The translations under genes and the position numbers were made by a program. A stretch of 64,000 bases of DNA from NCBI GenBank assembly GCA_019321725.1, contig CM033106.1:15350551-15414550 (forward strand), in the 5' to 3' direction. Shown here piece by piece: positions 22,724 to 33,496 of this stretch; the first letter of the stretch is position 1, and every line of letters starts with the position of its first letter. Below the pieces are notes generated by a model. The model was given only the letters and a program-made list of their open reading frames with translations, was not told where the DNA came from and searched no databases. The stretch comes from Paulownia fortunei. Lineage: Eukaryota > Streptophyta > Magnoliopsida > Lamiales > Paulowniaceae.

Positions 22724-25025
22724 TGTAATGCCCAATTCTCTCCTACATATCCAATAATAAGTATATTGCATGAATATGCACCTAATCAATGTGCATTATC
22801 GAATTATAGCATACGAATAGCATGATTGCATGAACATAAATAATTGTTACTATATGCTCTAGTTATGCTTTAACATGCATTAGTACATGAAATATGAGAT
22901 CAAACTTTTGTTTCTTAATTTAACATATTCCTTAAGTGCCTTTTTGCAGTGAAAAACTCAGTATCTCAGTTAAAAAAGATTGATATGTTGAATGACCATG
23001 AAATAAATTATTCATATTATTCCATAGTTGTTATATTCTAAAGTGATTATTTGCCTAGATAGTTGCTCTAAATATGTTTTATTGGCTAAGAACTAAAAGT
23101 ATGCAAAATGGTGCAATTTGATTGGTTGGTTGACTAGGTTGCATGAAATCATTCTAAACTATATTGCACTTGATTATAACACCAAAGCATAAATTTTTGT
23201 CATCTCCCTAGCCCATAAACGTGGCTTTTGGCATGAGAAGACACCAGGTATGATGCAACCAATCTCACCATCCACTTACCTCTCTTTGAAATGTTAAAGA
23301 AGTCATTTTAGCCATATTTTCTTGTGGAAGCTCCTAAAAAATGACCAGCCCTTCTGCTCGAAGTTTCTCCTAAATTTCTACATTTTCATACTCACAAAAA
23401 TTGAATTCAATCCATAGGAATCCATAAAACACAAACTAAAAAATGTTTCTACCCTTTTTAAGCTTGAAAACCATTAATTTTGGAGTTTAATTCCAATCAA
23501 ATCAAGGTATATTCTTTTTCAATATTTCTTTTGATGAATTTATGGTATCTTGGATGACTGCATGTTTTAGTATCTTTTTGTATGATTGAAAACTTAAGTA
23601 GGTTACACTTGAAGTCAAAACTAAGCTAGTTAAGTTAGTTTTTAGAAAAATTGATAGCCTTATGAAATATGCCTAATTTATTTGTTTCTATTTATCTTGT
23701 AATGCTTATATTGTAATTGGAAGTGCCTATGAATGATTGTGAACAATAGCAATTAGTTTGCTTAATTGAAGGTTACAATCAATTTAAGTTAGAACCGAGT
23801 TTACATCATGTGAATTTGGATTGTGTGCATGTTTTAGGGGCTGCCCTAATAATTATGTTTGAATTATTAGTTATTTAATGGATACCCTAATGCTTAATAT
23901 CTTGAATTAGTAGTAAAACATGGAGTATGCATTGTTTTTTATGTTATGTAATTGATATGGAATTGTTTACAAAAGATTGAAAAGTGTATGTGATTTTAAT
24001 TAGAATAGATTATATGATTTATTAAAAGGATATTGAAAGGTACATGATTTAATTATGATAGACCTTTAACGCATCCTATCTTTCAAAGAGATTAACCTTT
24101 TAAATTAGCACAAAGTGGACTTGAGGTAAATTGAAACTTTCATTTGCTGCATCACAAGAATCATATAATGTTATTCGTGTTTCAATGTGATTATCATTAT
24201 TTGTCAAGTAATGTAATGTTTGATGCATTTATGGTTTTTGAAGCATGATACTACTAAGAGTATAATGAGGTTTTTGAGAAGGAAGTATGGTACTTGATTG
24301 ATGTCGGATAGACAAGGGACGCGGGAGAGACCGGCGAACCCAACAAATGGTGGCAAATACTTGAGGTTAAAAAATCGGTATAGGAAAACGACAATGAATG
24401 AGACAGAATACAACTAATGCCTGAGGTTGAAAGACCAAGCATGACAATCCTGTATTATTTCTCTTATTTGCCAATCATTATGAACAAGTTCCAAAAACTA
24501 CGGTCTATCACTATTAGTTAGGTACTACACTTCAAGGGCCCTAAAGAATGAATTAAGAATGAAAGTTATTTAATTGAATAATGTATTTAATTATTCATGG
24601 GACTTGCATGTACGCTATTTGTTACTACATCAATTTTACCTTATTGAGCTTTTAACTCGTTAGATTCATGTGATGTAGTGGAAATGTACATGTTTAGAGG
24701 TTGACTGAGTCTCTAGAACAACTGAACATAGATTTGTTAATATGCCATGCTTCGAGTTGTTTAGTAGTCTATTTTGAAAACTCTGTTTTGTTTTTAAATA
24801 AGTTGCTTTGTTATGATTTTGTAAACAGATGTACTCAGTTTTGATTTATATATATGGTGTGTTTAAAACAAAATAAAACAACAAATGAATTCAAGTTCTT
24901 TCTCTTATAGCCAAAAAGGGGAACTTTAGTTAAAACCATAACTCTCGATTGATGAAAAGTTAACATTTCTTAACTTAACTGTATCAGCTTATTTAGGTTC
25001 TGCAGTTAGGTTAAGGGGTGTTACA
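22724..25025 (+). mobile_element. Chr element 1, 5' LTR (2302 bp)
   Basis: Runs from TGTAATGCCCAATTCTC to aggttaaggggtgttaca. It matches the minus-strand LTRs at 27888-29555 (1668 bp) and 37287-39019 (1733 bp) but carries an extra segment at 23507-24061, which explains most of its greater length. The frames near 24204-24442 are LTR sequence shared with the other copies. Confidence 0.9.
23507..24061 (+). other. Intron-like extra segment in Chr LTR
   Basis: A 555-base AT-rich segment absent from the LTRs at 27888-29555 and 37287-39019. It starts GTATATTC after aatcaag and ends TGATAG before acctttaacgc. Removing it as GT...AG leaves aatcaagacctttaac, against aatcaaggcctttaac in the other copies. 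It could be a retained intron, a small insertion without a clear duplication, or sequence lost from the other copies. Confidence 0.5.
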
Positions 25026-25030
25026 GTTTT

Positions 25031-25042
25031 GGGTATCAAAGT
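25031..25042 (+). other. Primer-binding site of Chr element 1
   Basis: gggtatcaaagt corresponds to tggtatcagagc in the related element (37270-37281, minus strand). It begins five bases after the LTR end. Confidence 0.75.
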
Positions 25043-25226
25043 GGAGGTTTAGTCATTTTTGTAGACAAAAGAAAGAATATGAACATATCATGGCTGGAAA
25101 ACTCGATCAACTATTTATTTATTTGCCTTTATGTTTATTTGATTATATTTCATTTCATGTTATTGTCAAAATATACATTTATTATTGGCTAATGAATGGA
25201 ATGAGATTGGGCATGCATATCAGGTC

Positions 25227-26196
25227 ATGGCACCAAAAAGAAAGACAATGGATGATCATGATAGTAATTATAGTATGGTGAACAATTTGACTGATCTCAT
25301 TCAACAGACTAGAATGCATGGTGAACATACACAAGAATTGGTAGATATGCAACAAAGAAGCTAAAAATAGAATCAACGACTTTCTCCACGACAAGCTCAA
25401 CAGGATACTTCACAAGCTGTATATAAGAAATTTAGAAAAATGGAACCTGTTGATTTTAATGGTGGGTTTGATCCCATTGTTGCAGAGGAATGGGTGAAAT
25501 GTTTGGACACTATCTTTGACTACATGTGAGTTGATGATGCTGAGAAGGTACTCTGTGTAATTTTCTTGTTGAAGAAGGATACTAGAACCTGGTGGGAAGG
25601 AGCTAAACTTGCAGTGAATATGGAAGAGTTGGCTTGGGAGAGGTTTAAAATAATCTTTTATTATAATTATTTCACCATTGATGTTAGGTCCCTCAAAGTA
25701 AAAGAATTCATGGAGTTAAAATAAGGAGGGATGTCTGTATGTGATTATGTGGGAAAATTTGAAGAGGGTTGCAAGTATGTGCCACACATCTCCCAAGACA
25801 ATAATGAGAAGATGGATCATTTCCTGAGGGGCCTTAATCTTGAAATTAGAATAGATGTGAGAATATATTCGGTAATAGAATTTAGGGAACTGGTGGACAA
25901 AGATTTGATGGCTGACTTAGATGGAAATTCCATTAACAAAAGAAGCAAGTATTCACTCCAAGAAATATGAACCGATAGAAAAAAGTTGAGCAAAAATCAA
26001 ACCAAGGGAATGAAAAACATCCTAAATTTGGGCAGACTTCTACTACAGTTGAAAGGCCTAAATGTGCTAATTGTGAGAAGAATCATTTTAGGGAATACTT
26101 TAGTGGTACTAATCGTTGTTTTAAGTGTAAAAAGCCTGGACATTAGCGAAGGATTGCCCAACAGTACATGGGAGAGTTCAGAGGAGAGTATATGCA
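25227..26196 (+). pseudogene. Chromovirus Gag relic with zinc knuckles
   Basis: ATG at 25227 starts [17 protein letters not shown], as in the related copy at 37083. After a stop near 25362 follow the Gag core words [42 protein letters not shown] and, after another stop at about 25722, [29 protein letters not shown] and [15 protein letters not shown]. The nucleic-acid-binding region at about 26061-26160 shows CANCEKNHFREY and CFKCKKPGH followed by a stop. The final cysteine of each knuckle is replaced (Tyr, Ile). The family's Gag forms particles and binds element RNA. Several stops make this copy non-functional. Protease follows at once in the expected order. Confidence 0.9.
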
Positions 26197-26590
26197 ATGA
26201 CACAAGAACAAGCTGATGCAAATGCTTCCGTAGTCATAGGTACTATTTTAATTTATGGGATACCTGCAATTGCATTGATAGATTCTGGATCTACGCATTC
26301 ATTTACATCACGTGCATTTATAAGAAAATTAGGCATTACACTAGATTTATTAAAAGTAAGGTATAGTGTGACTCTTCCATCTAGGGAAGAAATGGATTCC
26401 AACTAAATATTAAGGGCTTGTTCTATTTAGATTAGTAATAGGACTCTCTATACAGATCTTGTTGTTTTATCGATGCTAAATTTTGAGGTTATTCTGGGTA
26501 TGGATTGACTTACCAACTATCATGCAACAATTGATTGTAACAAGAAGATTGTGGTACCTCATTCTCACTATCTTTACCAATTATAACTGC
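26197..26590 (+). pseudogene. Retroviral-type aspartic protease relic
   Basis: The frame at 26197-26406 contains ASVVIGTILIYGIPAIALID and the catalytic DSGSTHSF motif, then RKLGITLDLLKVRYSVTLPS. The C-terminal part up to about 26590, with a VILGMD-like stretch near 26490-26505, has stops. The enzyme would cut the Gag-Pol polyprotein as a dimer. The DSG triad is intact, but the domain is not in one frame with gag or RT. Confidence 0.85.
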
Positions 26591-26689
26591 TTTGAAAGCT
26601 TAAAAGATGTTGAATAAAGGTTGTGTTGGATATTTGACAAGTGTTTTGGACACCTCGGTAGAAGCACAATTAAAGCCAGGAAATATAGA

Positions 26690-27246
26690 TGTGGTCTAAG
26701 AATTTCTTGAGGTATTTCCAAGTGATTTACTAGGATTACCACCGAATCGAGAGATCGAGTTTGTGATTGATGTTATGCCAGGGACTACCCCTATATCTAA
26801 AGCACCATATCGAATGGAACCAACATAATTGAAAGAGTTAAAATTTTAATTGCAAGAATTTTTTGATAAAGGTTTTATTTGCCCTAATTATTCTCCTTGG
26901 GGAGCACCTGTGTTGCTCGTTAAAAAGAAGGATGTTACATTGCGGTTGTGCATTGATTATAGAGAATTGAATAAAGTAACAATCAAGAATAAGTATCCAC
27001 TTCCAAGAATAGATGATTTGTTTGATCAATTGCAGGGAGCATCAGTATTTTCTAAGACTGATTTGCACTCTAGGTATCATCAATTCAAAATCAAGGAAGA
27101 AGACATACAAAAGACTGCATTCCGAACAAGGTATGACATTATGAATTTCTATTGATGCCCTTCGGTTTAACCAATGCCCCTACAGCTTTTATGGATCTAA
27201 TGAATAGGGTGTTCAAGCAATATCTTGTTAAATTTATGATTGTGTT
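26690..27246 (+). pseudogene. Gypsy reverse transcriptase, truncated before the active site
   Basis: Begins with the protease-RT linker ([22 protein letters not shown], about 26730-26780) and continues at 26850-27155 with [40 protein letters not shown] and [19 protein letters not shown], then, after a frameshift, [13 protein letters not shown] and IVFI near 27246. The next residues in the family are the catalytic DD. Here the sequence jumps into the 3' LTR instead, so the polymerase active site is lost. The matching complete region is at 31877-32302 on the other strand. Confidence 0.9.
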
Positions 27247-27784
27247 TATTGGCTAATCATTATAAACAGGTTCCAAAAACCACGTCATTGCTATTAGTTA
27301 GGCACCATACTTCAAGGGCCTTAAAGAATGAATTAAAAATGAAAGTTATTAAATTGAATAATGTATTTAATTATTTATGGGACTTGCATGTACGCTGTTT
27401 GTTACTGTATCAGTTTCACCTTACTGAGCCTTTAGCCCATTAGATTCATGTGATGCAGGTGGAAATGTACAGGTTTAGAGGCCGAACATAGATTTGTTCA
27501 TATGCCATGTTTCAAGTTGTTTTGTAATCTATTTTGAAAACTCTGTTTTATTTTTAAATAAGCCGCTCTATTATAGTTTTGTAAACAGATGTGCTTAGTT
27601 TTGATTTATGTATATGGTGTGTTTAAAATGAAATGGAACAACAAATGAATTCAATTTCTTTCTCTTATAGCTAAAAAGGGGAACTTTTATTAAAACCATA
27701 ACTTTTAATTGATGAAAAATTAACATTTCTTGACTAACTGTATCAACTTATTTAGATTCTTCAGTTAGGTTAAGGGGTGTTACA
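27247..27784 (+). mobile_element. Chr element 1, truncated 3' LTR
   Basis: Aligns with 24466-25025 of the 5' LTR, from ggctaatcattataaacagg to ggggtgttaca. The frame 27240-27443 reads across the deletion junction and is not a gene. Confidence 0.9.
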
Positions 27785-27887
27785 CTTAGTACCACATAGG
27801 CTCATAAAATTAGGATATATGGGAAGAAGTGAGGTAAATAGCTTGAGAGTTGTATGGAGATACAATTATTGAAGGTTAACTATATTT
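27785..27887 (+). mobile_element. Cop-A leader, plus strand, part 2
   Basis: After the right CTTAG copy, taccacataggctcataaaa and ttgtatggagatacaatt continue the leader of 21550-22723 (compare 18060-18150 reversed). It is cut at 27887 by the next chromovirus. Confidence 0.85.
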
Positions 27888-29555
27888 TGTAACACCACTT
27901 GACCTAACTGCAGAACCTAAACAAGCTGATACGATTAAATCAAGAAATGTTAACTTTTCATCAATACTAGAGTTACGGTTTTAATAAAAGTTTTCATTTT
28001 TTGGCTATAAGAGAAATAATTTGAATTCATTTATTGTTTCATTTCATTTAAACACACCATATACATAAACCAAAATTGAGTATATCTATTTACAAAACAG
28101 CTCGAAGCATGGCATATGAACAAATCTCTGTCTGGCCACTCTAGAGACTCAGTCAACCTCTAAACTTGTACAATCCTATCTGCATTACATGAATCTAATA
28201 AGCTACAAGCTCAGTAAGGTGAAACAGATGCAATAACAAATAACGTACATGCAAATCACATAAATGATTGAATGCATTATTCAATTGAATAACTTTCATA
28301 CATAAATCATTATTTGGAGTCCTTGAAGTACGGTACCTAAGTAATAGCAATAGACCATGGTTTTTGAAATCTGTTCATAATGATTGGTCAATAAGAGAAA
28401 TAATATGGGGTTTTCATACTTGGTCTTTCAATCTCAGGTATTAGACATATTCTGTCTCATTCTTTGTGGCTTTCCTATACCGATTTTTCAACCTCAAGTA
28501 TTTGCCACCATTTGTTGGGTCCACTGGTCCCTCCCATATCCCTTGCCTACCTGACCATTAATCAAGTACCATACTTCTTTTTTAAAAACCTCATTATATT
28601 CTTTGTAGTATCATGCTTCATGAACAATGAATGCATCAAACATTACATCATGTGACTAATAATGACAACCACATTAAAACATGAACAACATTATATGATT
28701 CTTGTGCTACACCAAATGAAAGTTTCAACTTACCTCAAGTCCATTTTGTGCTAAGTGAAAAGGTCAATCATTTTGGAAGATAGGATGTGTTAAATGCCTT
28801 GATTAAATTGAAAACTTAAAAGGTGGAAACATATTCTGGTTTGTGTTCTATAGATTCCTATGGATTGAATTCAATTTTTGTGAATAAAAGAGTGCAGAAA
28901 TTTGGGAAAAACTTAGGAGAAGAAGGGCTGGTCATTTTTGAAGAGCTTCTACAAGAAATATGGATGAAAATAATTTTCTTGACATTTCAAAGAGAGATAA
29001 GTGGAGTGTTATGATAAGTTGACTCATGCTTGGTGTCCTCTCATGTAAAGAGCCACGTTTATGGGTTAAGGAGATGACAAAAATTGATGTTTTGGTGTTA
29101 TAATCAAGTGTAATGTGGTTTAGAATGATTTCATACAACCTAGTCAACCTACCAATCAAATTGTACCATTTTGCATACTTTTAGTTCTTAGCCAAATGTA
29201 ACATATTTCAAGCAAATATTTTAGCACATAATCACTTTAGAATGTAACAAGTATGGAGTAATACAAATAATTTATTTTATGGCCATTTAACACATCAATC
29301 TTCCTTAATCGAGTTACCAAGATTTTCACTGCAAAAAGTCACTTAAGTAATATGTTAATAAAAAAAAAAAAAAGTTTGGTCTTATATTTCTTATACTAAT
29401 ATATGTTAAAGCATAAGTGGAGCATATAGTAACAATTATTCAAATTTGTGTAATCATGCTATTTGTATGCCATAATCCAATAATACGTATTGATTAGATG
29501 CATACTCATGCAAGATGTTTATTATTGGCTATGTAGGAGATAATTAGGCATTACA
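27888..29555 (-). mobile_element. Chr element 2, 3' LTR (1668 bp)
   Basis: The minus strand runs from TGTAATGCCTAATTATC at 29555 to the GTTACA end at 27888. Next to it (29556-29620) the minus strand carries the pol end and the aatttcaaggacgaaatttt word that commonly precedes chromovirus 3' LTRs. The five bases outside it are tattt (27883-27887). The other side of this element is lost, so the duplication cannot be confirmed. Confidence 0.85.
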
Positions 29556-29599
29556 ATCCTTTCTTTCTAATAAAAATTTCGTCCTTGAAATTTGACATA

Positions 29600-30130
29600 C
29601 CAAATAATTCTGGATACTTGCTCTACATTTCTTCTATCTTTCCCACATGACCTCTTCTATAGAATGATTCCTCTATAATACTTTAACAAGTCGAATCTTT
29701 TTCATTCTCAACTCTTTTTCCTTCTGATCTAGAATTTGCATTGGTTTCACTTCATAGGCTAAATTAGGAGTCAATTTCAATGATTCATAACTCAACACTT
29801 GAGAGGGGTTTGAAATGTACTTTCTCAACATAGACACATGAAAAATATTGTGAACACTAGATAATGACGAAGGTAAGGCCACTTTATAAGATTTATCACC
29901 AACTCTTTCGAGAATCTCGAGTGGGCCGACATACCTTGGGTTGAGTTTTCCTTTCTTTCCAAATCTCATGACACCTTTCATGTGAGCTACTTCTAAGAAT
30001 ACATGATTCCCAATTGAAAACTCTAGATATTTTCTCCATTTATCTGCATAACTTTTCTGTCTACTTTGCTCGATCTTCATTCTCTCTCGTATCTTCTCCA
30101 CTACCTTAATGGTATGTTGAACTATTTCCA
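29600..30130 (-). pseudogene. Chromovirus integrase C-terminal region with chromodomain-like tail
   Basis: The minus-strand frame 30101-29673 (142 codons) is the longest open frame in the window. It reads RQKSYADKWRKYLEFSIGNH, then GKKGKLNPRYVGPLEILERV and SSVHNIFHVSMLRKY, then YEVKPMQILDQKEKELR and LVKVL. Beyond a stop, NHSIEEVMWE continues the fold. In Tekay/Del-type chromoviruses this part holds the GPY/F-like region and a C-terminal chromodomain that guides integration. The residues visible here match the linker and last strand of that domain, but I cannot verify the methyl-lysine cage. The stop after LVKVL separates the last helix. Confidence 0.85.
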
Positions 30131-30934
30131 GACCAACTAGGCTTCATTCTCAAACTTCATCCCAATGAACTTGAGATCCACATTTCCTTCCATGCAATGC
30201 TTTATAAGGCGCCATTCTAATTGTTAATTGGTAGCTATTATTATATGTAAACTCCACTAATAGATGCTTCGAATCCCAACTCCCTTGAAAATCTTGCACA
30301 CAAGCTCTTAACATATCCTCTAATATCTGAATAACTCTCTTTGATTGCCCATCACTTTGTGGATGAAATATTGTACTAAATGAAAGTTTCATCCTCATGG
30401 CACTATGTAAGCTCTTCCAAAATACAAATGTAAACTTAGGATTTCTGTCGGACACTATTGAAACTAGCACTCCATGTAATGTGACTTAGGATATCTGTCG
30501 GACACTATTGAAACTAGCACTCCATGTAATGTGACTATCTCTTTAATATATTGTTGAGCATCTTGATCTATATTGTATGTGGATTTTACTAGAAGAGAAT
30601 GGGTTGATTTAGTTAATCTATCAACAATCACCCATATGGAATTATACCCCTTTCGTGTTCTAGGTAATCCAAGCACAAAATCCATTGTAATGTGCTCCTA
30701 TTTCCACTCTGGAATCAACAAAGGCTTCAACAACCATGATGGTCTTTGATGTTCAATCTTAACTTGTTGACAAGTTAGACGAACCACAAATTTTGCTATA
30801 TCTCTCTTCATTTTAGGCCACCAATAATGTAGTTGTAAGTTTTTATACATTTTTGAGCTACCTAGATGTACCGAGTAAGTAGTAGTATGAGCTTCTTCTA
30901 AATTATCTCCTTTCATGACCTTGTCAAACATCAC
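30131..30934 (-). pseudogene. Chromovirus integrase: zinc-binding domain and catalytic core relic
   Basis: The minus-strand order is correct. The zinc domain at 30934-30698 has HTTTYSVHLGSSKMYKNL, YYWWP-like YWWPKMKRDIA and VVRLTCQQVK. The first cysteine of the usual CxxC is Arg here. The catalytic core begins MDFVLGLPRTRKGYNSIW, VIVDRLTKSTHS (first Asp), then SDRNPKF (second Asp) and FHPQSDGQSKRVIQ, where the family has Glu at the Lys position of GQSKR. A 50-bp tandem duplication (30434-30533) breaks the frame between the two halves. The family enzyme inserts element cDNA into the genome. This copy has lost both a zinc ligand and a DDE catalytic residue. Confidence 0.9.
30434..30533. repeat. 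50-bp tandem duplication in integrase
   Basis: Two units (30434-30483, 30484-30533) starting acttaggat and ending gtaatgtg differ at a single visible position (atttct/atatct). 50 is not a multiple of three, so it shifts the integrase frame. Confidence 0.95.
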
Positions 30935-31640
30935 ACATAGTCTTCTTTTATATCAAATAATTCCATCATCAATAATAGAGAAGTCTGGCCTCTTTCTAGC
31001 CTCAACATTTCTTTTCAATCTACATAACTGCATATCTACATTTTGACTTTCTCTAATTCTATCTTGAAGTGCAAGTCTCAACACTAAGACTAACAACAAA
31101 CACTTTTTCCCTTTAGGTACAGTTTCAAGTTCTAATCTCTGCAAATCCAGTAATATTAAATTTTGTATGACAAAAAGGGAAGACGTGGATTTTCTGCTCA
31201 ATGCATCTACAACCATATTTGCTTTACTAAGATGATTGTTGATTACGCAATCACAATCCACAAGTTCTAACCATCTTCTTTATCTCATATTCAGTTTCTT
31301 TTGGGTAAAGAAGTACTTCAAACTTTTGTGATTTGTATAAATCTCACAGTTCTCACCATATAAATAATGTCTCCAGATTTTCAAAGTAAAAACCATAGCA
31401 GCAAGTTCCAAAATCATTGGTTGGATAATTCTTTTCATATTCCTTCAATTGCTTTGAAGCATAGGCAATAATCTTCCCATTTTGCATCAAAACAACACCC
31501 AAACTATTTTTTGAAGCGTCGCTATATACCAAGAATCCACCAGTTCCTTTTGGAATGGTAAGAATAGGACCTGTAGTCAATTTACATTTCAATTCCTAAA
31601 AACTTCTTTCACAACCATCGCTCTACAAGAACTTCACATT
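30935..31640 (-). pseudogene. Chromovirus RNase H relic
   Basis: The minus-strand frame 31592-31353 has [39 protein letters not shown] and [19 protein letters not shown], the start of gypsy RNase H with its first catalytic Asp (YSDAS). After a frameshift the region 31261-30953 has CDCVINNHLSKANMVVDALS, the end of the domain (normally YHPGKANVVADALSRK). It then leads into the integrase zinc domain. RNase H removes the RNA strand during reverse transcription. Two frameshifts and stops inactivate this copy. Confidence 0.85.
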
Positions 31641-32400
31641 TTTTCTCGTCAACAATGTCAATGGAGTTGCTACCTTTGAAAACTCCTTAACAAATAATTG
31701 ATAGTACCCTATTAATCCCAAGAAACTCCTTATTTTGATACATTTATTGGTGTTGGCCACTTAATAACAACTTCTACCTTGCCCGAGTCAATAGAAATAC
31801 CATTCTTGGATACTACATGACCAAGGAATATCACTTGCTCAAGCCAAAATTAGCACTTCTTGAATTTAGCATACAACTATTTTTCCTTAAGAACTTGCAG
31901 GACATTCTTCAAATATTCCTTGTGCTCTTCTTTATCGTGTGAATAAATTAGGATATCATCAATAAACACAATCACAAATTTATCATGATATTGCTTAAAC
32001 ACCCTATTCATTAGATCCATAAAAGCTACAAGGGCATTGGTTAAACCCAAAGGCATTACTAGAAATTCATAATGTCCATACCTTGTTCGGAATGTAGTCT
32101 TTTGTATGTTTTCTTCCTTAATCTTCAATTGATGATACCTAAAGCACAAATCAATCTTAAAAAATACAAATGCTCCCTGTAATTGATCAAACAAATAATC
32201 TATTCTTGGAAATGGATACTTATTCTTGATTGTTACTTTATTCAACTCTCTATAATCAATGCATAACCGCAATGTAACATCCTTCTTTTTCATGAACAAC
32301 ACAGGTGCTCCCCAAGGAGACTAACTAGGGTGAATAAAACCCTTATCAAGCAATTTTTGCAATTGAACTTTTAACTCTTTCAATTTTGTTGGTGATATTC
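31641..32400 (-). pseudogene. Chromovirus reverse transcriptase relic with intact active-site motif
   Basis: The minus-strand frame 32302-31877 (141 codons) reads [76 protein letters not shown] and [19 protein letters not shown]. The catalytic FIDD and the first Asp (KIDL) are present. The N-terminal part (about 32310-32400) includes SPWGAPVLF after a stop, and the thumb region (31641-31870) is broken by stops. It is the most complete polymerase in the window but still lacks an open full-length frame. It aligns closely with the truncated copy at 26850-27246. Confidence 0.9.
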
Positions 32401-32823
32401 AGTATGGTGCTTTAGAAATAGGAGTAGTTCATAGCATAACATCAAACACAAATTCAATCTCTTGATCTGGTGGCAGTCCGAGTAAATTATCTAGAAATAC
32501 CTCAAGAAATTCTTGAACCACATCTTCATTTTCTGGCTTTAATTGTGCTTCAACCAAGGTGTCCAAAGCACTTGCAAATATCCAACACAACCTTTATTCA
32601 ACGTTGTTTGAGCTTTCAAAGCAGTTATAATTGGTAAGGACTATGACAATGAGGTACCACTAAACATAAATTATTCTTCTCTAAGTGGCTGAAAAATCAT
32701 AATCTTCTTGTTACAATCAATTATTGCGTGATATTTGGTAAGCTAATCCATACCCAGAATAACCTCAAAATTTAGCATCGATAAAACAACGAGATCTTCA
32801 TAGAGAGTCCTATCACTAATCTA
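32401..32823 (-). pseudogene. Chromovirus protease C-terminal part and protease-RT linker
   Basis: The minus strand near 32430-32500 gives GLPPDQEIEFVFDVML, the linker ahead of RT. Near 32720-32785 it gives a VILGMD-like stretch followed by LTKYHAIIDCNKKIMI, the end of the gypsy protease region. The catalytic DSG and all of gag are missing because the sequence switches to a plus-strand Cop-A LTR at about 32823. Confidence 0.75.
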
Positions 32824-33496
32824 AATATAACTTGGAATTCTTGGGAAACCTTAAATATCTTTGGAAGATAAGAAAGGGATAAAGTTGGAAGAAGTTTAGA
32901 TCAACCAAAATATCTTCCAACCAATCAAAAGAAGACACAAAATACCAAGAGTAGGACTTTTGAAATTTTGAGTCCCCTATATATACATTATAGCCAAAAA
33001 TTGTAGGAAGAAGAAACATCCTTTAATTTTTGGCGATTCAAAAGAGGGAAGAAAAATTATTTTCTTCAACCATCCTTTTTCTCCATAAATTCTATTTTTT
33101 TAAGTATTAATTCTTTTTTCACTAGTTGATAATAGGAACTAATATTTTTCTATACACACTCCATAAACTAGATTAGAAAAGAAATTAGAATTGCTAGCGG
33201 AATTCCGATTTTGAGTTTTGCTCAAAGTGTGGACTACTTTAGAGGAGATACACTTTGATCCCTATAAACTAAATTCAAAAAAGGGTCTAGCAATTGATTG
33301 CTTCATACCCTACGATTACCGAAGTGCATATAAAGGTATAAATCAAAATTTTAATTATTTTATTATAGCTATTGGAAATTATGAGATCATTAAAAATTAC
33401 ATCGGATCCAGGGTATTATTATAATTATTATGGTTTAATATTTTTAAAAAATTTAATTTTTCACTATGTATACACAGGATCACGCGAACCTAATAT
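32824..33496 (+). mobile_element. Cop-A LTR, 3' third
   Basis: Matches 16430-17031 and, reversed, 59503-60140. It has ccaaaatatcttccaacc, a TATA-like box (32978-32985), and the end gatcacgcgaacctaata. No primer site follows. The next sequence is a minus-strand leader, so this is a truncated LTR or the remains of a solo insertion. The frames 32816-33019 and 33218-33424 are LTR sequence. Confidence 0.8.
32978..32985 (+). promoter_or_regulatory. TATA-like box of Cop-A LTR
   Basis: tatatata after agtccc, at the same LTR position as 57440-57448. Confidence 0.5.

Larger units (their letters stand above)
22724..27784 (+). mobile_element. Chr element 1: internally deleted chromovirus
   Basis: A gypsy element with 5' LTR (22724-25025), primer site, gag, protease, the first part of RT and a truncated 3' LTR (27247-27784), flanked by the exact duplication CTTAG. 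RNase H, integrase and the front of the 3' LTR are deleted in one step near 27246. It sits inside a Cop-A leader, so it is younger than that element. Confidence 0.9.

Noticed and set aside
24204..24442. Membrane-protein-like frames rich in Phe, Leu and Ser
   Set aside because: The same frames recur in the chromovirus LTRs at 28464-28655 and 37823-38093. They are LTR sequence.
25018..25281. An 87-codon frame across the chromovirus primer site
   Set aside because: It reads through the LTR end, primer site and leader into a different frame from gag, so it is a chance frame.
30150..30685. Two separate integrase genes
   Set aside because: The apparent second start and the repeated phrase come from the 50-bp tandem duplication. 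It is one broken integrase.
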